Shown piece after piece: positions 16,649 to 25,447 of a stretch of DNA of 64,000 nucleotides. The stretch is from Streptomyces sp. HSG2 (GTDB lineage: Bacteria > Actinomycetota > Actinomycetes > Streptomycetales > Streptomycetaceae), in NCBI RefSeq assembly GCF_016598575.1, contig NZ_CP066801.1, positions 5,064,501 to 5,128,500 of the forward strand, in the 5' to 3' direction. Below the pieces are notes generated by a model. That model ran no database searches. It had not been told where the DNA came from and saw only the letters and a list, made by a program, of their open reading frames with translations. Within the stretch, counting starts at the first letter, position 1. Every line of letters begins with the position of its first letter. The position numbers and the translations under genes were made by a program.

Positions 16649-18177
16649 AGGTACCGGTCCCTGGTGCGCGCGCGGTCGATCTTGCCGGTCCGGGTGTGCA
16701 CCAGCTCGGGTACGGCCACGACCCGTGCCGGCACGAGCGGCTCGGGCAGCGTGGCCCGAAGCCTCTCGCGCAGGGCGTGCGTCGCGCCCTCGGAACCCGG
16801 GACCCCCGAGGTGTCCTCGGGCGCGAAGCCCTCGGACGAGAGGACCACGAAGGCGACCAGGACGGTGTGTTCGCCCTTGGTGTGGGCGGCGGCGGCCACG
16901 GCGGTCACGCCCGGCAGTCGGCCCACGGCCGATTCGACATCCACCAAGTCCACGTTGTGGCCGCGGATTTGCACCTGGTGGTCGACGCGACCCCTGAAGA
17001 GGAGAGTCCCTTCGGCGTCCTCGGAGACGAGATCACCGGTGTGGTACCACCGGGCGGCGCCGTCACCGGCGTCGGATTCGACGAAGCGAGCGGAGGTCCG
17101 CTCCGGATCGCCGACGTACCCGATCGCCAACTGTGCACCCGAAACCAGGAGTTCGCCGCACCCGTCCGGCGCGTCGGGCCTGGGCGCCACGGCCTGCCGG
17201 ACGGACGGCAGCGGGCGACCGATCGGGACCCCGTCCGGGAAGCCCTCGGGCGCTCCGGGGCCGGCCAGGACGGCGGTGTGGGTGATCAGAGCCGTCTCGG
17301 TGCAGCCGTAGGTGTTGAGCAGGACGGCCCGACCACTGTCGACGCGCGCCCACCGACTCAGCATGTCGGGCCGTACGGCCTCTCCTCCGACCACGACGGT
17401 TCGGACGGACTTCGGCACGGTGCGACCGGTGTCCAGCAGGTGGCCGGTGTAGAGATGCCAGTGATCGACCGGCAGGTTGACGAGACTGACCTCGTAGTCG
17501 GTCAGGACACGGTCGAGGTCGGCCTCGCTGTCGTCGTCGAGGACGACGAGTCCGCCCGCCAGAAGTGTCGGCAGGAGCTCTTCCAGGCTCGTGTCGCCGT
17601 CCGCCCGGTGGTAGTTGAGCGCGACGGTGTCGGAGTCGATCCCGAACTCCCGGATCAGATGGGGGAGGACCGCGTGCAGGGCGCCGTGCGGAACCGCGGC
17701 GGCCTTGGGGGCGCCGGTGGAGCCGGAGGTGAACATGACGTAGGCGGGGGCCCGCGCCGGTACGGCTTCCCCCGTCTCGCGCAGAGGCGCCGAGGAGTGA
17801 CTCCAGTTGGGGCGCAGCACGCGGTCGACGTTCGGCAGCCCGTCGATGTCGGCGGTGGCGACCAGCTCGCGGCATCCGAGGACCCGCAGGGCCCGGTCGA
17901 TGTGATCGGGCTGTCCGTCGGTGGCGATCGGCACGAAGCACCGTCCGGCGGCGAGGGTGCCCAGGATCGCCGCGATGTCGCGGACGCTGTGGTGTGTGTG
18001 GACGGCGACCGGCGGCGCGCTCGCCGGGTCGCGGGTGGCCACGAGGTCGGCGACCGCGCCCGCCCAGCGGGCGAGTCGGCCGTACCCGACGGTCACCCCG
18101 TCGTCGACCACCGCGGGCCGGTGCGGGTCGGAGTTGGCGATGGCGAAGAAGGGGTCCAGCACGTTGGGCAGGATCAT
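16645..18177 (-). CDS. stand-alone NRPS adenylation protein (streptothricin ORF5/ORF19 type)
   Basis: A 510-aa adenylation domain with no carrier or condensation domain. Core motifs: YVMFTSGSTGAPK (A3), DGDTSLEE (A4), LNTYGCTETAL (A5), YHTGDL (A7), FRGRVDHQVQIRGHNVDL (A8) and HTRTGKIDR (A10). It resembles the A protein at 36014-37525 closely in layout. In streptothricin biosynthesis one stand-alone A protein loads beta-lysine on the T-C protein and another itself joins beta-lysine units (ORF5 and ORF19, from memory of Maruyama et al.). Which of the two this is cannot be told from motifs alone. ATG 18177 lies 31 bp after the T-C gene. Confidence 0.82.
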   Translation of the reverse strand: MILPNVLDPFFAIANSDPHRPAVVDDGVTVGYGRLARWAGAVADLVATRDPASAPPVAVHTHHSVRDIAAILGTLAAGRCFVPIATDGQPDHIDRALRVLGCRELVATADIDGLPNVDRVLRPNWSHSSAPLRETGEAVPARAPAYVMFTSGSTGAPKAAAVPHGALHAVLPHLIREFGIDSDTVALNYHRADGDTSLEELLPTLLAGGLVVLDDDSEADLDRVLTDYEVSLVNLPVDHWHLYTGHLLDTGRTVPKSVRTVVVGGEAVRPDMLSRWARVDSGRAVLLNTYGCTETALITHTAVLAGPGAPEGFPDGVPIGRPLPSVRQAVAPRPDAPDGCGELLVSGAQLAIGYVGDPERTSARFVESDAGDGAARWYHTGDLVSEDAEGTLLFRGRVDHQVQIRGHNVDLVDVESAVGRLPGVTAVAAAAHTKGEHTVLVAFVVLSSEGFAPEDTSGVPGSEGATHALRERLRATLPEPLVPARVVAVPELVHTRTGKIDRARTRDRYL

Positions 18178-18208
18178 GGCAGTCGTCTTCCTTCGGTCCA
18201 GCAGGCGT

Positions 18209-19939
18209 TCAGCGGGCCGTGCCCTCGGGGGCGCCGGGTCCGTCGGCGCCGGTCGGTGAGTGGAGGAGGTCCGTCAGGGCCTCCCGGTGCCGACGGGCGA
18301 GGTCCCGGACGGTGGCTTCCTCGTGCAGGGCGGTGGAGTACCACCATTCGACGTTCAAGGCCCCTTCGTCGGTGGTTGCGATCACTTCGAGGAGGTGCGG
18401 GCGCGTCCAGTGCGGGGCGGTGATGGCACCGACCGGCTCGGGGGCCACGTCCGTGAGGAGGGTGCCCAGGGGCAGCACGTCCCCTTCGTCGCCCTCGAAG
18501 TCGAACGAGACGTCACTGGCCGGGGCGGCGCGCAGTGCGGCGGCGATCCGCGGCCTGCCGTGCCTGGTGAGAGCGCCCTCTCCCACACCGCCGCCGGGGA
18601 GAGCCGCCAGATGGCCCACGGTCCGGCCGAGGCGCTCGGCGGGTGTCCCCGGCGCCATGTCCAACCGGACCGGGACGGTCGTGGTGAACCAGCCGGTCGT
18701 GCGCGCCAGGTGCGAATCCCCGACGCCCTCCTCGCGGCCGTGGCGGAGGACGTCCACGCGGACGGCCGGCTCCCCGAGCCGTTCGGCCAGGACCTCCCCG
18801 AGAGCGTGGAGGACGAGGTCGCCCAGGTGCGCCCCGTGGTCGCGGGCGGCGGTCCGCAGCCGGGAGGCGAGTTCCGGGGGCAGTTCCTCGCAGTGGGTGG
18901 CCGCGGTGGCCGCGGTGTTCGCGGCCCGGGGGTCGGCCACGGGGTGGTCGGTCGGCAGCGCGGCGGGGGTGCGGCCCACCTCGGTCCACCACGCCACCTC
19001 CTCCTCCGCCTCGGGGGAGCGGGCGTGCGTGGCGAGCGCCCGGGCCCACTCGGGGTAGGAGGTGCCCTCGCTCGGCCACACCTCGTCCCGGCCTTCCTCC
19101 AAGGCCAGGTAGGTCTCCTCCAGGTCCGCGACCAGCACGGACCACGAGAACATGTCGATCGCGAGTTGGTGGACGACGATCAGCAGTCTGCCGGGTCGTG
19201 AGGGGCCGGCGTCGAAGCGGACGAAGCGGGCCACCCGGCCGGCCACGGGGTCGAGGGAACCCTGCTCGACCGAGGCTCGCAGGGTCACCGCCGCGGACAG
19301 GTCCCCAGCGGCGAGTTCCGAGACGTCGACGGTGTCGAGAATCGAGCCGAGTGCCGCGCTCGGAGAGCCGTCGGTGGCCATGGCGCCCACCGTCTGGCGG
19401 GGCCGGCGTGCCGGGCGCTCCTCGATGGCCAGCCGGAGGGAGGCGTGTCCGACGACCAGTCGCCGGACCGCTTCGGCGAAGATCTCCGGATCGATCCCCG
19501 GTCGGGTGGTGAAGAGAACGGACTGATTCCACCGACCCCGGTCGCCGGTCTGCTGCTCCCACGCCTGTTCCTGTGGCGGGGCGAGGACGACCGGGCCGTG
19601 GCCCGCGCCGCGCGAATCGGCCTCCGCCCCGTGACACAGGGCGGCACGCTCGGCGACGAGCCCGGCGAGCCGGGCCATGGTCAGCTCCTGGGTGAGCAGT
19701 TCCCGCAACTGCACCCGTACGCCGAAGGCCGTCTCCACGCGGCGGGCGGTGCGGAGCAGGTCGAGGGAGTCCACGCCGAGTTCCCGCAGCGGGGCGCCGA
19801 GGTCCGCCTCCGGGGAGAGGACCGCCTCGGCGAGCCAGTCGACGAGGCGGGCATGGACCTCGTCGGCGGACGGGACGGGGGGCGAGGTGCTGGACGCGGC
19901 GGCCGTGCCCGGGTCCTGCCGGGTGATCGTGTCGGTCAT
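18209..19939 (-). CDS. T-C didomain NRPS protein (streptothricin ORF18 type)
   Basis: A 576-aa protein beginning at ATG 19939, which overlaps the stop of the carbamoyltransferase gene (ATGA). Residues about 25-100 are a carrier domain with the pantetheine site LGVDSLDLL. The rest is a condensation-superfamily domain. The HHxxxDG region reads VVHQLAIDMFSW, so the second His, normally catalytic, is Gln. Later motifs TTGWFTTTVPVRL and VSFDF resemble epimerisation-type or transfer-type members. By position between a carbamoyltransferase and a stand-alone A gene it matches streptothricin ORF18, whose C domain transfers the beta-lysine chain to the sugar. The altered catalytic pair is a real oddity. 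Confidence 0.8.
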   Translation of the reverse strand: MTDTITRQDPGTAAASSTSPPVPSADEVHARLVDWLAEAVLSPEADLGAPLRELGVDSLDLLRTARRVETAFGVRVQLRELLTQELTMARLAGLVAERAALCHGAEADSRGAGHGPVVLAPPQEQAWEQQTGDRGRWNQSVLFTTRPGIDPEIFAEAVRRLVVGHASLRLAIEERPARRPRQTVGAMATDGSPSAALGSILDTVDVSELAAGDLSAAVTLRASVEQGSLDPVAGRVARFVRFDAGPSRPGRLLIVVHQLAIDMFSWSVLVADLEETYLALEEGRDEVWPSEGTSYPEWARALATHARSPEAEEEVAWWTEVGRTPAALPTDHPVADPRAANTAATAATHCEELPPELASRLRTAARDHGAHLGDLVLHALGEVLAERLGEPAVRVDVLRHGREEGVGDSHLARTTGWFTTTVPVRLDMAPGTPAERLGRTVGHLAALPGGGVGEGALTRHGRPRIAAALRAAPASDVSFDFEGDEGDVLPLGTLLTDVAPEPVGAITAPHWTRPHLLEVIATTDEGALNVEWWYSTALHEEATVRDLARRHREALTDLLHSPTGADGPGAPEGTAR

Positions 19940-21669
19940 CGGTCGTCCCCCCGGAGGGAGCCGGTCGGGCGGCGGATCAGGAAGGGACCGAGCGCCAGCG
20001 CGTCCAACGGCAGTCGGTGGAAGGTGGCGAGGGCGTCCCGGGGGCCGCACACGACGGGTTCGTCCCGCCCGTTGAAGGAGGTGTTCATGACGACGGGGGT
20101 GCCGGTGTGGCGACCGACCTCGCCGATCAGACGGTGGTAGAGCGGGTCGACGCCGGCGGAGACCGTCTGCGGCCGCGTGGTGCGGTCGCTGTGCACGACG
20201 GCGGGCATGGCCTCGACACCGGCCTCGGTGACGGGGGTGGTGACGATCATGTACGGCAGTGGCGTGTCGGTGCCGATGAGGCCTCGGGCGCTCTCCTCCT
20301 GCATGCTGGGCGCGAAGGGGCGCCAGGCCTCTCGGTCCTTGACCCGGACGTTGACCCGGTCGCGGGTGGACTCCTCGGCGGGCACGGCGACCAGGCTGCG
20401 GTGGCCCAGCGCCCGGGGTCCTCCCTCGGCGCGTCCCTGGAACCAGCCGGAGACGCCACCGGCGGCCAGTACCTCCGCGGTGGCCGCCGCGATGTCGGCC
20501 GGTTCGGTGTAGGCGACGCCGGAGGCCTCCAGTACCTGGCGGATGTCGTCGGGGGACCATTCCGGACCCCAGGAGACCGATCCGTTCATGGGACGGATCC
20601 GGTCGCCCTCCCGGGCCGCGACCCAGACGGCCGCCCCGAGCGAGACCCCCTGGTCGCCGGCGAGGGGTTGGACGAACAGGTCCCCGACCTCCGGCATTCG
20701 CATGATCTTGCCGTTGAGCGTGGCGTTGAAGCCGACCCCACCGGCGATCATGAGCGTGGTCTCGCCGGTCTCCCGGAGCAGCCCGCGCACCAACGCCATG
20801 GTGGCCCTTTCCAGCGCGGCTTGCGCGGTGGCCGCGATGTCGCGGTAGGCGAAGGGATCCCGGTCGGTGACCCTCGTGTAACGGCCGGCCCGCCGGTCGA
20901 AGCGGCGCGCGCTCCGGTTCGGTCCGGCCGGGAGGGACTTCTCCAGGTGTGCCAACCAGTGTCGGATGGTGGCGGTCTCCTCGTCCGTGCTCCCGGTGGA
21001 GCGCAGACCGGGGGGGACGACGGAGACGGCGAAGTCGTCGTCGGTGAAGTCCAGGGCACCGCCGAAGGTGAGGTCGCCGGGGGTGCCGTAGGAGGCCAGC
21101 CCCATCATCTTGCCCGCGTTGTCGGCGCCGAGGCCGGCGTACTCGCAGACGGCGGCGTAGAAGTAGCCGAGCGACCAGCCGGGTGTGTGCGCCCTGAGCG
21201 TCCTGATCTCGCCGTCGACGCCGACGGCGAGGGTGGTGCTCTCGTTCTCGCCCTGTCCGTCGAGGACCAGGATGGCGCCTCGGTCGCGGCCGGAGAGGTG
21301 GTAGGCGCTGGCCGCGTGCGCGAGGTGGTGGCCGACGAATGTCAGTCGCGGGTCGCGGGCACGCGGGAACAGTGCCTTGGGCAGCAGATGTTCCAGCGCG
21401 TCGGCCGGACTGTCGAACCAGTCCAGGCCGCGGTCGGCGAAGAGATTCGGCAGGTCCCAGCCGTGGGCGACCACGTCGATGTCGTCCAGGGTGAGTCCGC
21501 CCTCCGCGAGGCAGTAGGCGGCGGCGTGGAGGGGTGCTTCCCCGTAGGCGTGCTTGTGACGGGTGAAACGTTCCTCCTCGGCCATCGCGATCACCTCGCC
21601 GTCCACGACGAGGCAGGCCGCGCCGTCGTGACTGGCGCCGGGCCATCCATTGACTCCGAGCACACGCAT
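19936..21669 (-). CDS. NodU/TobZ-family O-carbamoyltransferase
   Basis: A 577-aa carbamoyltransferase. The N-terminal domain carries GVNGWPGASHDGA, the paired FVGHHLAHAASAY motif (metal and carbamoyl-adenylate site) and LDGQGE; the C-terminal YrdC-like part carries GRAEGGPRALGHRSL and VVMNTSFN. ATG 21669 is preferred over TTG 21681 because GGGGAC lies close upstream. Streptothricins carry a carbamoyl group on the gulosamine, which this enzyme would add from carbamoyl phosphate and ATP. It leads the minus-strand operon and is coupled to the T-C gene. Confidence 0.85.
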   Translation of the reverse strand: MRVLGVNGWPGASHDGAACLVVDGEVIAMAEEERFTRHKHAYGEAPLHAAAYCLAEGGLTLDDIDVVAHGWDLPNLFADRGLDWFDSPADALEHLLPKALFPRARDPRLTFVGHHLAHAASAYHLSGRDRGAILVLDGQGENESTTLAVGVDGEIRTLRAHTPGWSLGYFYAAVCEYAGLGADNAGKMMGLASYGTPGDLTFGGALDFTDDDFAVSVVPPGLRSTGSTDEETATIRHWLAHLEKSLPAGPNRSARRFDRRAGRYTRVTDRDPFAYRDIAATAQAALERATMALVRGLLRETGETTLMIAGGVGFNATLNGKIMRMPEVGDLFVQPLAGDQGVSLGAAVWVAAREGDRIRPMNGSVSWGPEWSPDDIRQVLEASGVAYTEPADIAAATAEVLAAGGVSGWFQGRAEGGPRALGHRSLVAVPAEESTRDRVNVRVKDREAWRPFAPSMQEESARGLIGTDTPLPYMIVTTPVTEAGVEAMPAVVHSDRTTRPQTVSAGVDPLYHRLIGEVGRHTGTPVVMNTSFNGRDEPVVCGPRDALATFHRLPLDALALGPFLIRRPTGSLRGDDR

Positions 21670-21736
21670 GTAAGTCCCCAAGGGTCGGTCGGCGTCACCG
21701 GTTCCGCCGTGAGCCCACGAGGCGCTCGGCGGCCGG

Positions 21737-22387
21737 TCATGCCGACGGATCTTGTCGCCCGCCCGGGTTGTACACCAGTTGCCCGTTTGTGCGGAGATCC
21801 GCCGCGAAGATCGCCGAGGCGGCCTTCAGTACCGCGTTGGCGTGCCGGAGTCTCGCGACCTCACTGCGCAGCCGCCTCAGTTCGTCCTGTTCGTCGGCGG
21901 TCAACGCCTCGGAGGTCGGGCCGCGCCCGTCCGTCGCGGGCGGAGTGGTCGCTCGGCCCGCTCTGGCTCGACGAGGGGAGCCGGGAGGCGGTTGGGGCGT
22001 GGAGGGTGCCGGTGTCGGCGTGCCGTGAGAGGAGCCGGGGGCGGCGCGGGTCACCGACCTCCTGCCGGGGGGCGCCGGGGCGGAGCCGCCCGTGCCGGTC
22101 GGTGAGGGAGGCTCACGCCCTTCCAAGTCGCTGTCGAGTTGATGCCAGCGTCGTTTCCACGCCTCCGGGGCGCCCCCGCAGGCGACCACGTAGGCGAGCG
22201 TCACCTTCAAGGAGGGCTTGTGCAGTCCGCGGGCCGCCTCCGACAGCGTGGCCACGGAGTAGTGGGCGCGTTTCGCCATGATCCGGTACGAGGGGTTCCC
22301 GGCCTGTCTGCGGAGTTCCCGCAGGGCGTGTGCGAATTCCTCCAGCGGTCCGGCTGTGGGGTCCAACGACCTCTCTGGCCTGGGCAT
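21737..22387 (-). CDS. XRE-type regulator with an IS3 OrfA-like C-terminal segment
   Basis: A 216-aa protein from ATG 22387 (GGAGAA upstream). Residues about 10-85 form an actinobacterial XRE helix-turn-helix (FAHALRELRRQAGNPSYR, then a KPSLKVTLAYVVAC helix). A Pro/Ser/Thr-rich linker follows (about 90-155). The tail ELRRLRSEVARLRHANAVLK continuing into ASAIFAADL matches the leucine-zipper end of IS3-family OrfA transposases. No transposase catalytic domain or terminal repeats are present, so this is a regulator that has acquired or retained an oligomerisation zipper. It sits 67 bp upstream of the carbamoyltransferase and is divergent from the aminomutase gene, so it is a likely pathway regulator. 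Confidence 0.7.
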   Translation of the reverse strand: MPRPERSLDPTAGPLEEFAHALRELRRQAGNPSYRIMAKRAHYSVATLSEAARGLHKPSLKVTLAYVVACGGAPEAWKRRWHQLDSDLEGREPPSPTGTGGSAPAPPGRRSVTRAAPGSSHGTPTPAPSTPQPPPGSPRRARAGRATTPPATDGRGPTSEALTADEQDELRRLRSEVARLRHANAVLKAASAIFAADLRTNGQLVYNPGGRQDPSA

Positions 22388-22605
22388 GCTTCTCCGATGA
22401 GGCTGGGTGGTGTCGAGCGAAGCGCATGCTCGGTCGCCCCGCACGACCTGGTCGGACGAACGCCCCCGCGGCGACCGGCAGGAGGTCGGGCGGCGGCAGG
22501 AACATGCCGCACCGGACCTCTCGGACATTTGTACATGCCGTACGCATATCCATCAAACGACAGCCATCCATCGGACTTTCCGAACACCTGTTTGCCCGAT
22601 CGTGG

Positions 22606-22635
22606 GTGCCGTGCCGTGCCGTGCCGTGCTGTGCC
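22606..22635 (+). repeat. (GTGCC)6 tandem repeat
   Basis: Six consecutive 5-bp units, the fifth reading GTGCT, lie in the divergent control region. A simple slippage repeat with no assigned role. Confidence 0.8.
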
Positions 22636-22743
22636 GAGTCGCGGTCGTCGCGCCAAGGCCCATCGGACCCCGGGAGGTCGCGCCCCGTGTCGTCTCGTCG
22701 ACCTGTCGCACCGTCACCACCACGACGGCACACGGACAAACGG

Positions 22744-22802
22744 TTGTACGGCACGTGTCTCCCGGTCGAGCTTCCGCCGTACAAGCCGTCCTCGCGTACA
22801 AC
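22744..22802. promoter_or_regulatory. cluster of TTGTACGG boxes upstream of the aminomutase gene
   Basis: TTGTACGG at 22744-22751, its exact complement CCGTACAA at 22777-22784 and a close relative GCGTACAAC at 22794-22802 lie within 60 bp, 55-115 bp upstream of ATG 22858. A related pair, TTGTACAT and CCGTACGC, occurs at 22529-22545. Repeated boxes between a regulator and its divergent target suggest operators for the XRE-type protein. Confidence 0.5.
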
Positions 22803-22857
22803 GTCCCCGCTCTGCAAGATCGGTTGCCGTCAGCGAAAACGGCCTGAACCGACGGAA

Positions 22858-24267
22858 ATGGGCAGCGGGTTGGTGAACACGACGACACACGGTCGAACGG
22901 AAGCGACGTCGATCGAGGGGAGCTACGAATACCGGAGCAGTCCGCTCGTCGAGCCGGACTGGCGCCGGTTCCCGGGGTGGCGCACGGTCACCGAAGACGA
23001 GTGGGCCGATCCGCAATGGCAGCGAGCCCACTGCGTGAAGGACGCGAAGGGCCTGCGCCGGGTCGTCGGGGACCTGCTCGACGAGTCCTTCTACGAGGAC
23101 TGGGAAAGGGACCGGCTGCACCGCGCCACGATGTCGGTTCTGATGACGCCGCAGATGCTCAACACCATCGCCCCGGACGCGGTCGGGGAGAGCCCGGGCG
23201 ACCTGACCAAGGCCTTCCACGACGATCCCGTACGCCGCTACATGCTGCCCGTGTTCTCCGACCGTCACCCCGACTGGCCCTCGCACCCCATGGCCAGCCG
23301 CGACTCCCTGCACGAGCAGGACATGTGGGTGGTGGAGGGTCTCACCCACCGCTACCCCACCAAGGTGTTGGCGGAACTGCTGTCCACCTGCCCGCAGTAC
23401 TGCGGCCACTGCACCCGCATGGACCTGGTCGGCACCTCCACACCGCAGGTCACGAAGAACAGACTCCGACTCAAGCCGGTCGACCGGGCCGAGCGGATCC
23501 TGGAGCACCTGAGGACCTCACCCGGGATCCGCGACGTCGTGGTCTCCGGCGGCGACCTGGCCAACCTGCCCTGGCCGCGCCTCGAACGCTTCCTGGACGG
23601 TCTGCTGGACATCGACTCCATCCGTGACATCCGGCTCGCGAGCAAGGGGTTGATCGGACTGCCGCAGCACTGGAACTCCGCTCCCGTGCTCCAGGGCGTC
23701 GAACGCGTCGCCCGCAAGGCCCGTGTCCGCGGGGTCAGGGTGGCACTGCACACGCACGCCAACGTGGCGCGGCAGGTGACCCCTGGAGTCGCCCGGGCGT
23801 CCTGGGCCCTGCTGGAAGCGGGCCTGCACGACGTCCGCAACCAGGGCGTGTTGATGCGCGGCGTCAACGACAGCGCCCACGAGTTGCTCGACCTGTGCTT
23901 CGCGCTCGCCGACCACGCGGGCGTCACCCCGTACTACTTCTACATGTGCGACATGATCCCCAACGCCGAGCACTGGCGGGTTCCCCTGCACCGGGCCCGC
24001 ACTCTCCAACACCAGATCATGGGCTACCTCCCGGGGTTCGCCACCCCGCGGATCGTGTGCGACGTGCCCATGGCCGGCAAACGGTGGGTGGACCAGGTCG
24101 AGGCCTACGACCGGGAACTCGGGGTGTCGCACTGGAGCAAGAACTACCTCACCCCGCTGGAGGAGGCGGACCCGGAGACGCACAGCGGCTCCTACCACTA
24201 CTACGACCCCATCGACACCCTCCCGCCCTCGGGGCGGCGCTGGTGGCGGGAAACCCGTCAGGGGTAG
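22858..24267 (+). CDS. kamA: lysine 2,3-aminomutase (radical SAM, PLP)
   Basis: A 469-aa KamA-family enzyme. The radical SAM cluster motif is Cys178-x3-Cys182-x2-Cys185 (CPQYCGHC). Further family marks are VVSGGDLANLPW, HTHANVARQVTP and NQGVLMRGVND, and the PLP Lys is expected in PMAGKRW. It would convert L-lysine to L-beta-lysine, the side-chain unit of streptothricins. ATG 22858 is the first good start, though its ribosome site is weak. It opens the plus-strand operon and is 16 bp upstream of the aminotransferase-fold gene. Arginine or glutamate aminomutase is the alternative specificity. Confidence 0.85.
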   Translation: MGSGLVNTTTHGRTEATSIEGSYEYRSSPLVEPDWRRFPGWRTVTEDEWADPQWQRAHCVKDAKGLRRVVGDLLDESFYEDWERDRLHRATMSVLMTPQMLNTIAPDAVGESPGDLTKAFHDDPVRRYMLPVFSDRHPDWPSHPMASRDSLHEQDMWVVEGLTHRYPTKVLAELLSTCPQYCGHCTRMDLVGTSTPQVTKNRLRLKPVDRAERILEHLRTSPGIRDVVVSGGDLANLPWPRLERFLDGLLDIDSIRDIRLASKGLIGLPQHWNSAPVLQGVERVARKARVRGVRVALHTHANVARQVTPGVARASWALLEAGLHDVRNQGVLMRGVNDSAHELLDLCFALADHAGVTPYYFYMCDMIPNAEHWRVPLHRARTLQHQIMGYLPGFATPRIVCDVPMAGKRWVDQVEAYDRELGVSHWSKNYLTPLEEADPETHSGSYHYYDPIDTLPPSGRRWWRETRQG

Positions 24268-24283
24268 GGAAGGGAAAGGTCAG

Positions 24284-25447
24284 TTGCACAGCATCAGCAC
24301 TCTCCGACGCGAGGAACCGCCGGTACTGGAGGAGTGGTACCGCCGACACCTCGCCCCGGGCGTCCACGACATCAGCTCCAGCGGCGTCCACCCGTACACT
24401 TTCGCCGAGACACGGGAACTGTGCGGCATCCCGGTCGCCGACCTCGACGCGATCGTCATGGACGACAGCGTCTCCCAAGGAGGGGTGGGCATCCGGCGGG
24501 CGATCGCCGACCGCTACGCCGGAGGCGATGCCGACCGTGTGATGGTCACCCACGGCTCCAGCGAAGCCATCGCGCTGACCCTGAGCACTCTGCTGCGCCC
24601 GGGCGACCGGGTGGTCGTCCAGGAGGGCGTCTACCACTCGCTCGGGCACTACCCGAGGGCGGCCGGTTGCCGGATCGCCGAACTGCCCGCGGCTGCCGTG
24701 CGCGACGGCGAGATCGACCCCGGCGCACTGGACGAGATCATCACCCCCGGCACCGCCGCCGTCGTCGTCAACTTCCCGCACAACCCCACCGGGGTCACGC
24801 TGTCCCCCAGCGGACTGGCGGCGCTGACCGAGCGCACGGCCTCCACCGGAGCGACGCTCGTCTGGGACGGCGCCACCGCCGAGATCGCCCACCGCTGGGA
24901 GGCGCTCCCCGATCCCGCCGCCGACAGTGGCGGCGCGGTGTCGTACGGCACCTTCTCCAAGACCTTCGGCCTGCCCGGCCTTCGGGTCGGCTGGGTCGTC
25001 GCGCCCCGAGAACTGATCACCGCCACCTTCCCGATGAGGGATCGGACCACGCTCTTCCTCTCGCCACTCGTCGAACTCGTCGCCGAACGGGCCATGCGCC
25101 ACGCCGACGATCTGATCGCTCCCCGGGCGGCCGAGGCCCGGCGCAACCTCGCACATCTGGCCTCGTGGATGGCCGAACACGAGGACCTGGTCCGCTGGAC
25201 CCCGCCACAGGGAGGGGTGTGCGCGCTGCCCGTCTTCCGTGAGCTGGAGCGGGAGCGGGCGGCGCCCGAGGCCGTGGAACGACTCTGCCTGGAACTCCTC
25301 GACCGCCACCGCACCCTGCTGGTGCCGGGGACCGCCTTCGGCGCGCCCCACGGGGCCCGAATCGGATTCGGCGGGCCGGAGGAGAGTTTCCTGGCCGGCC
25401 TCGCCGGGCTGTCGCGGTTCCTGCGGGAACGGGAGGCGACCCGGTGA
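24284..25447 (+). CDS. PLP-dependent capreomycidine synthase-like cyclase (VioD/OrfR family)
   Basis: A 387-aa fold-type I PLP enzyme. DISSSGVHPYTF and THGSSEA match viomycin VioD, NFPHNPTG is the aminotransferase Asn motif, and the Schiff-base Lys is Lys226 in GTFSKTFGLPGLRVGW. VioD eliminates water from 3-hydroxyarginine and closes the six-membered guanidine ring; in streptothricin OrfR does this on a dihydroxyarginine on the way to streptolidine. TTG 24284 is used as the start because GGAAAGG lies 4 nt upstream and no better codon precedes the conserved region. The gene overlaps the A-T gene by 4 nt and is near the matching hydroxylase. Confidence 0.85.
   Translation: MHSISTLRREEPPVLEEWYRRHLAPGVHDISSSGVHPYTFAETRELCGIPVADLDAIVMDDSVSQGGVGIRRAIADRYAGGDADRVMVTHGSSEAIALTLSTLLRPGDRVVVQEGVYHSLGHYPRAAGCRIAELPAAAVRDGEIDPGALDEIITPGTAAVVVNFPHNPTGVTLSPSGLAALTERTASTGATLVWDGATAEIAHRWEALPDPAADSGGAVSYGTFSKTFGLPGLRVGWVVAPRELITATFPMRDRTTLFLSPLVELVAERAMRHADDLIAPRAAEARRNLAHLASWMAEHEDLVRWTPPQGGVCALPVFRELERERAAPEAVERLCLELLDRHRTLLVPGTAFGAPHGARIGFGGPEESFLAGLAGLSRFLREREATR

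Larger units (their letters stand above)
22388..22857. promoter_or_regulatory. divergent control region of the streptothricin-type locus
   Basis: A 470-bp gap between the XRE-type regulator (leftward) and the lysine aminomutase gene (rightward). It contains relatively AT-rich islands at 22528-22560, a pentamer tandem repeat at 22606-22635 and three TTGTACG-type boxes at 22744-22802. No gene is credible here. Confidence 0.55.

Noticed and set aside
18209..21646. Apparent 1145-aa fusion of T-C protein with an Arg/Pro-rich N-terminal half
   Set aside because: The upstream half is the antisense-frame shadow of the carbamoyltransferase; ATG 19939 with an ATGA overlap is the real start.
21737..22387. 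IS3-family insertion sequence
   Set aside because: Only a short OrfA-like zipper is present; there is no OrfB, no DDE domain, no terminal inverted repeats and no target duplication.
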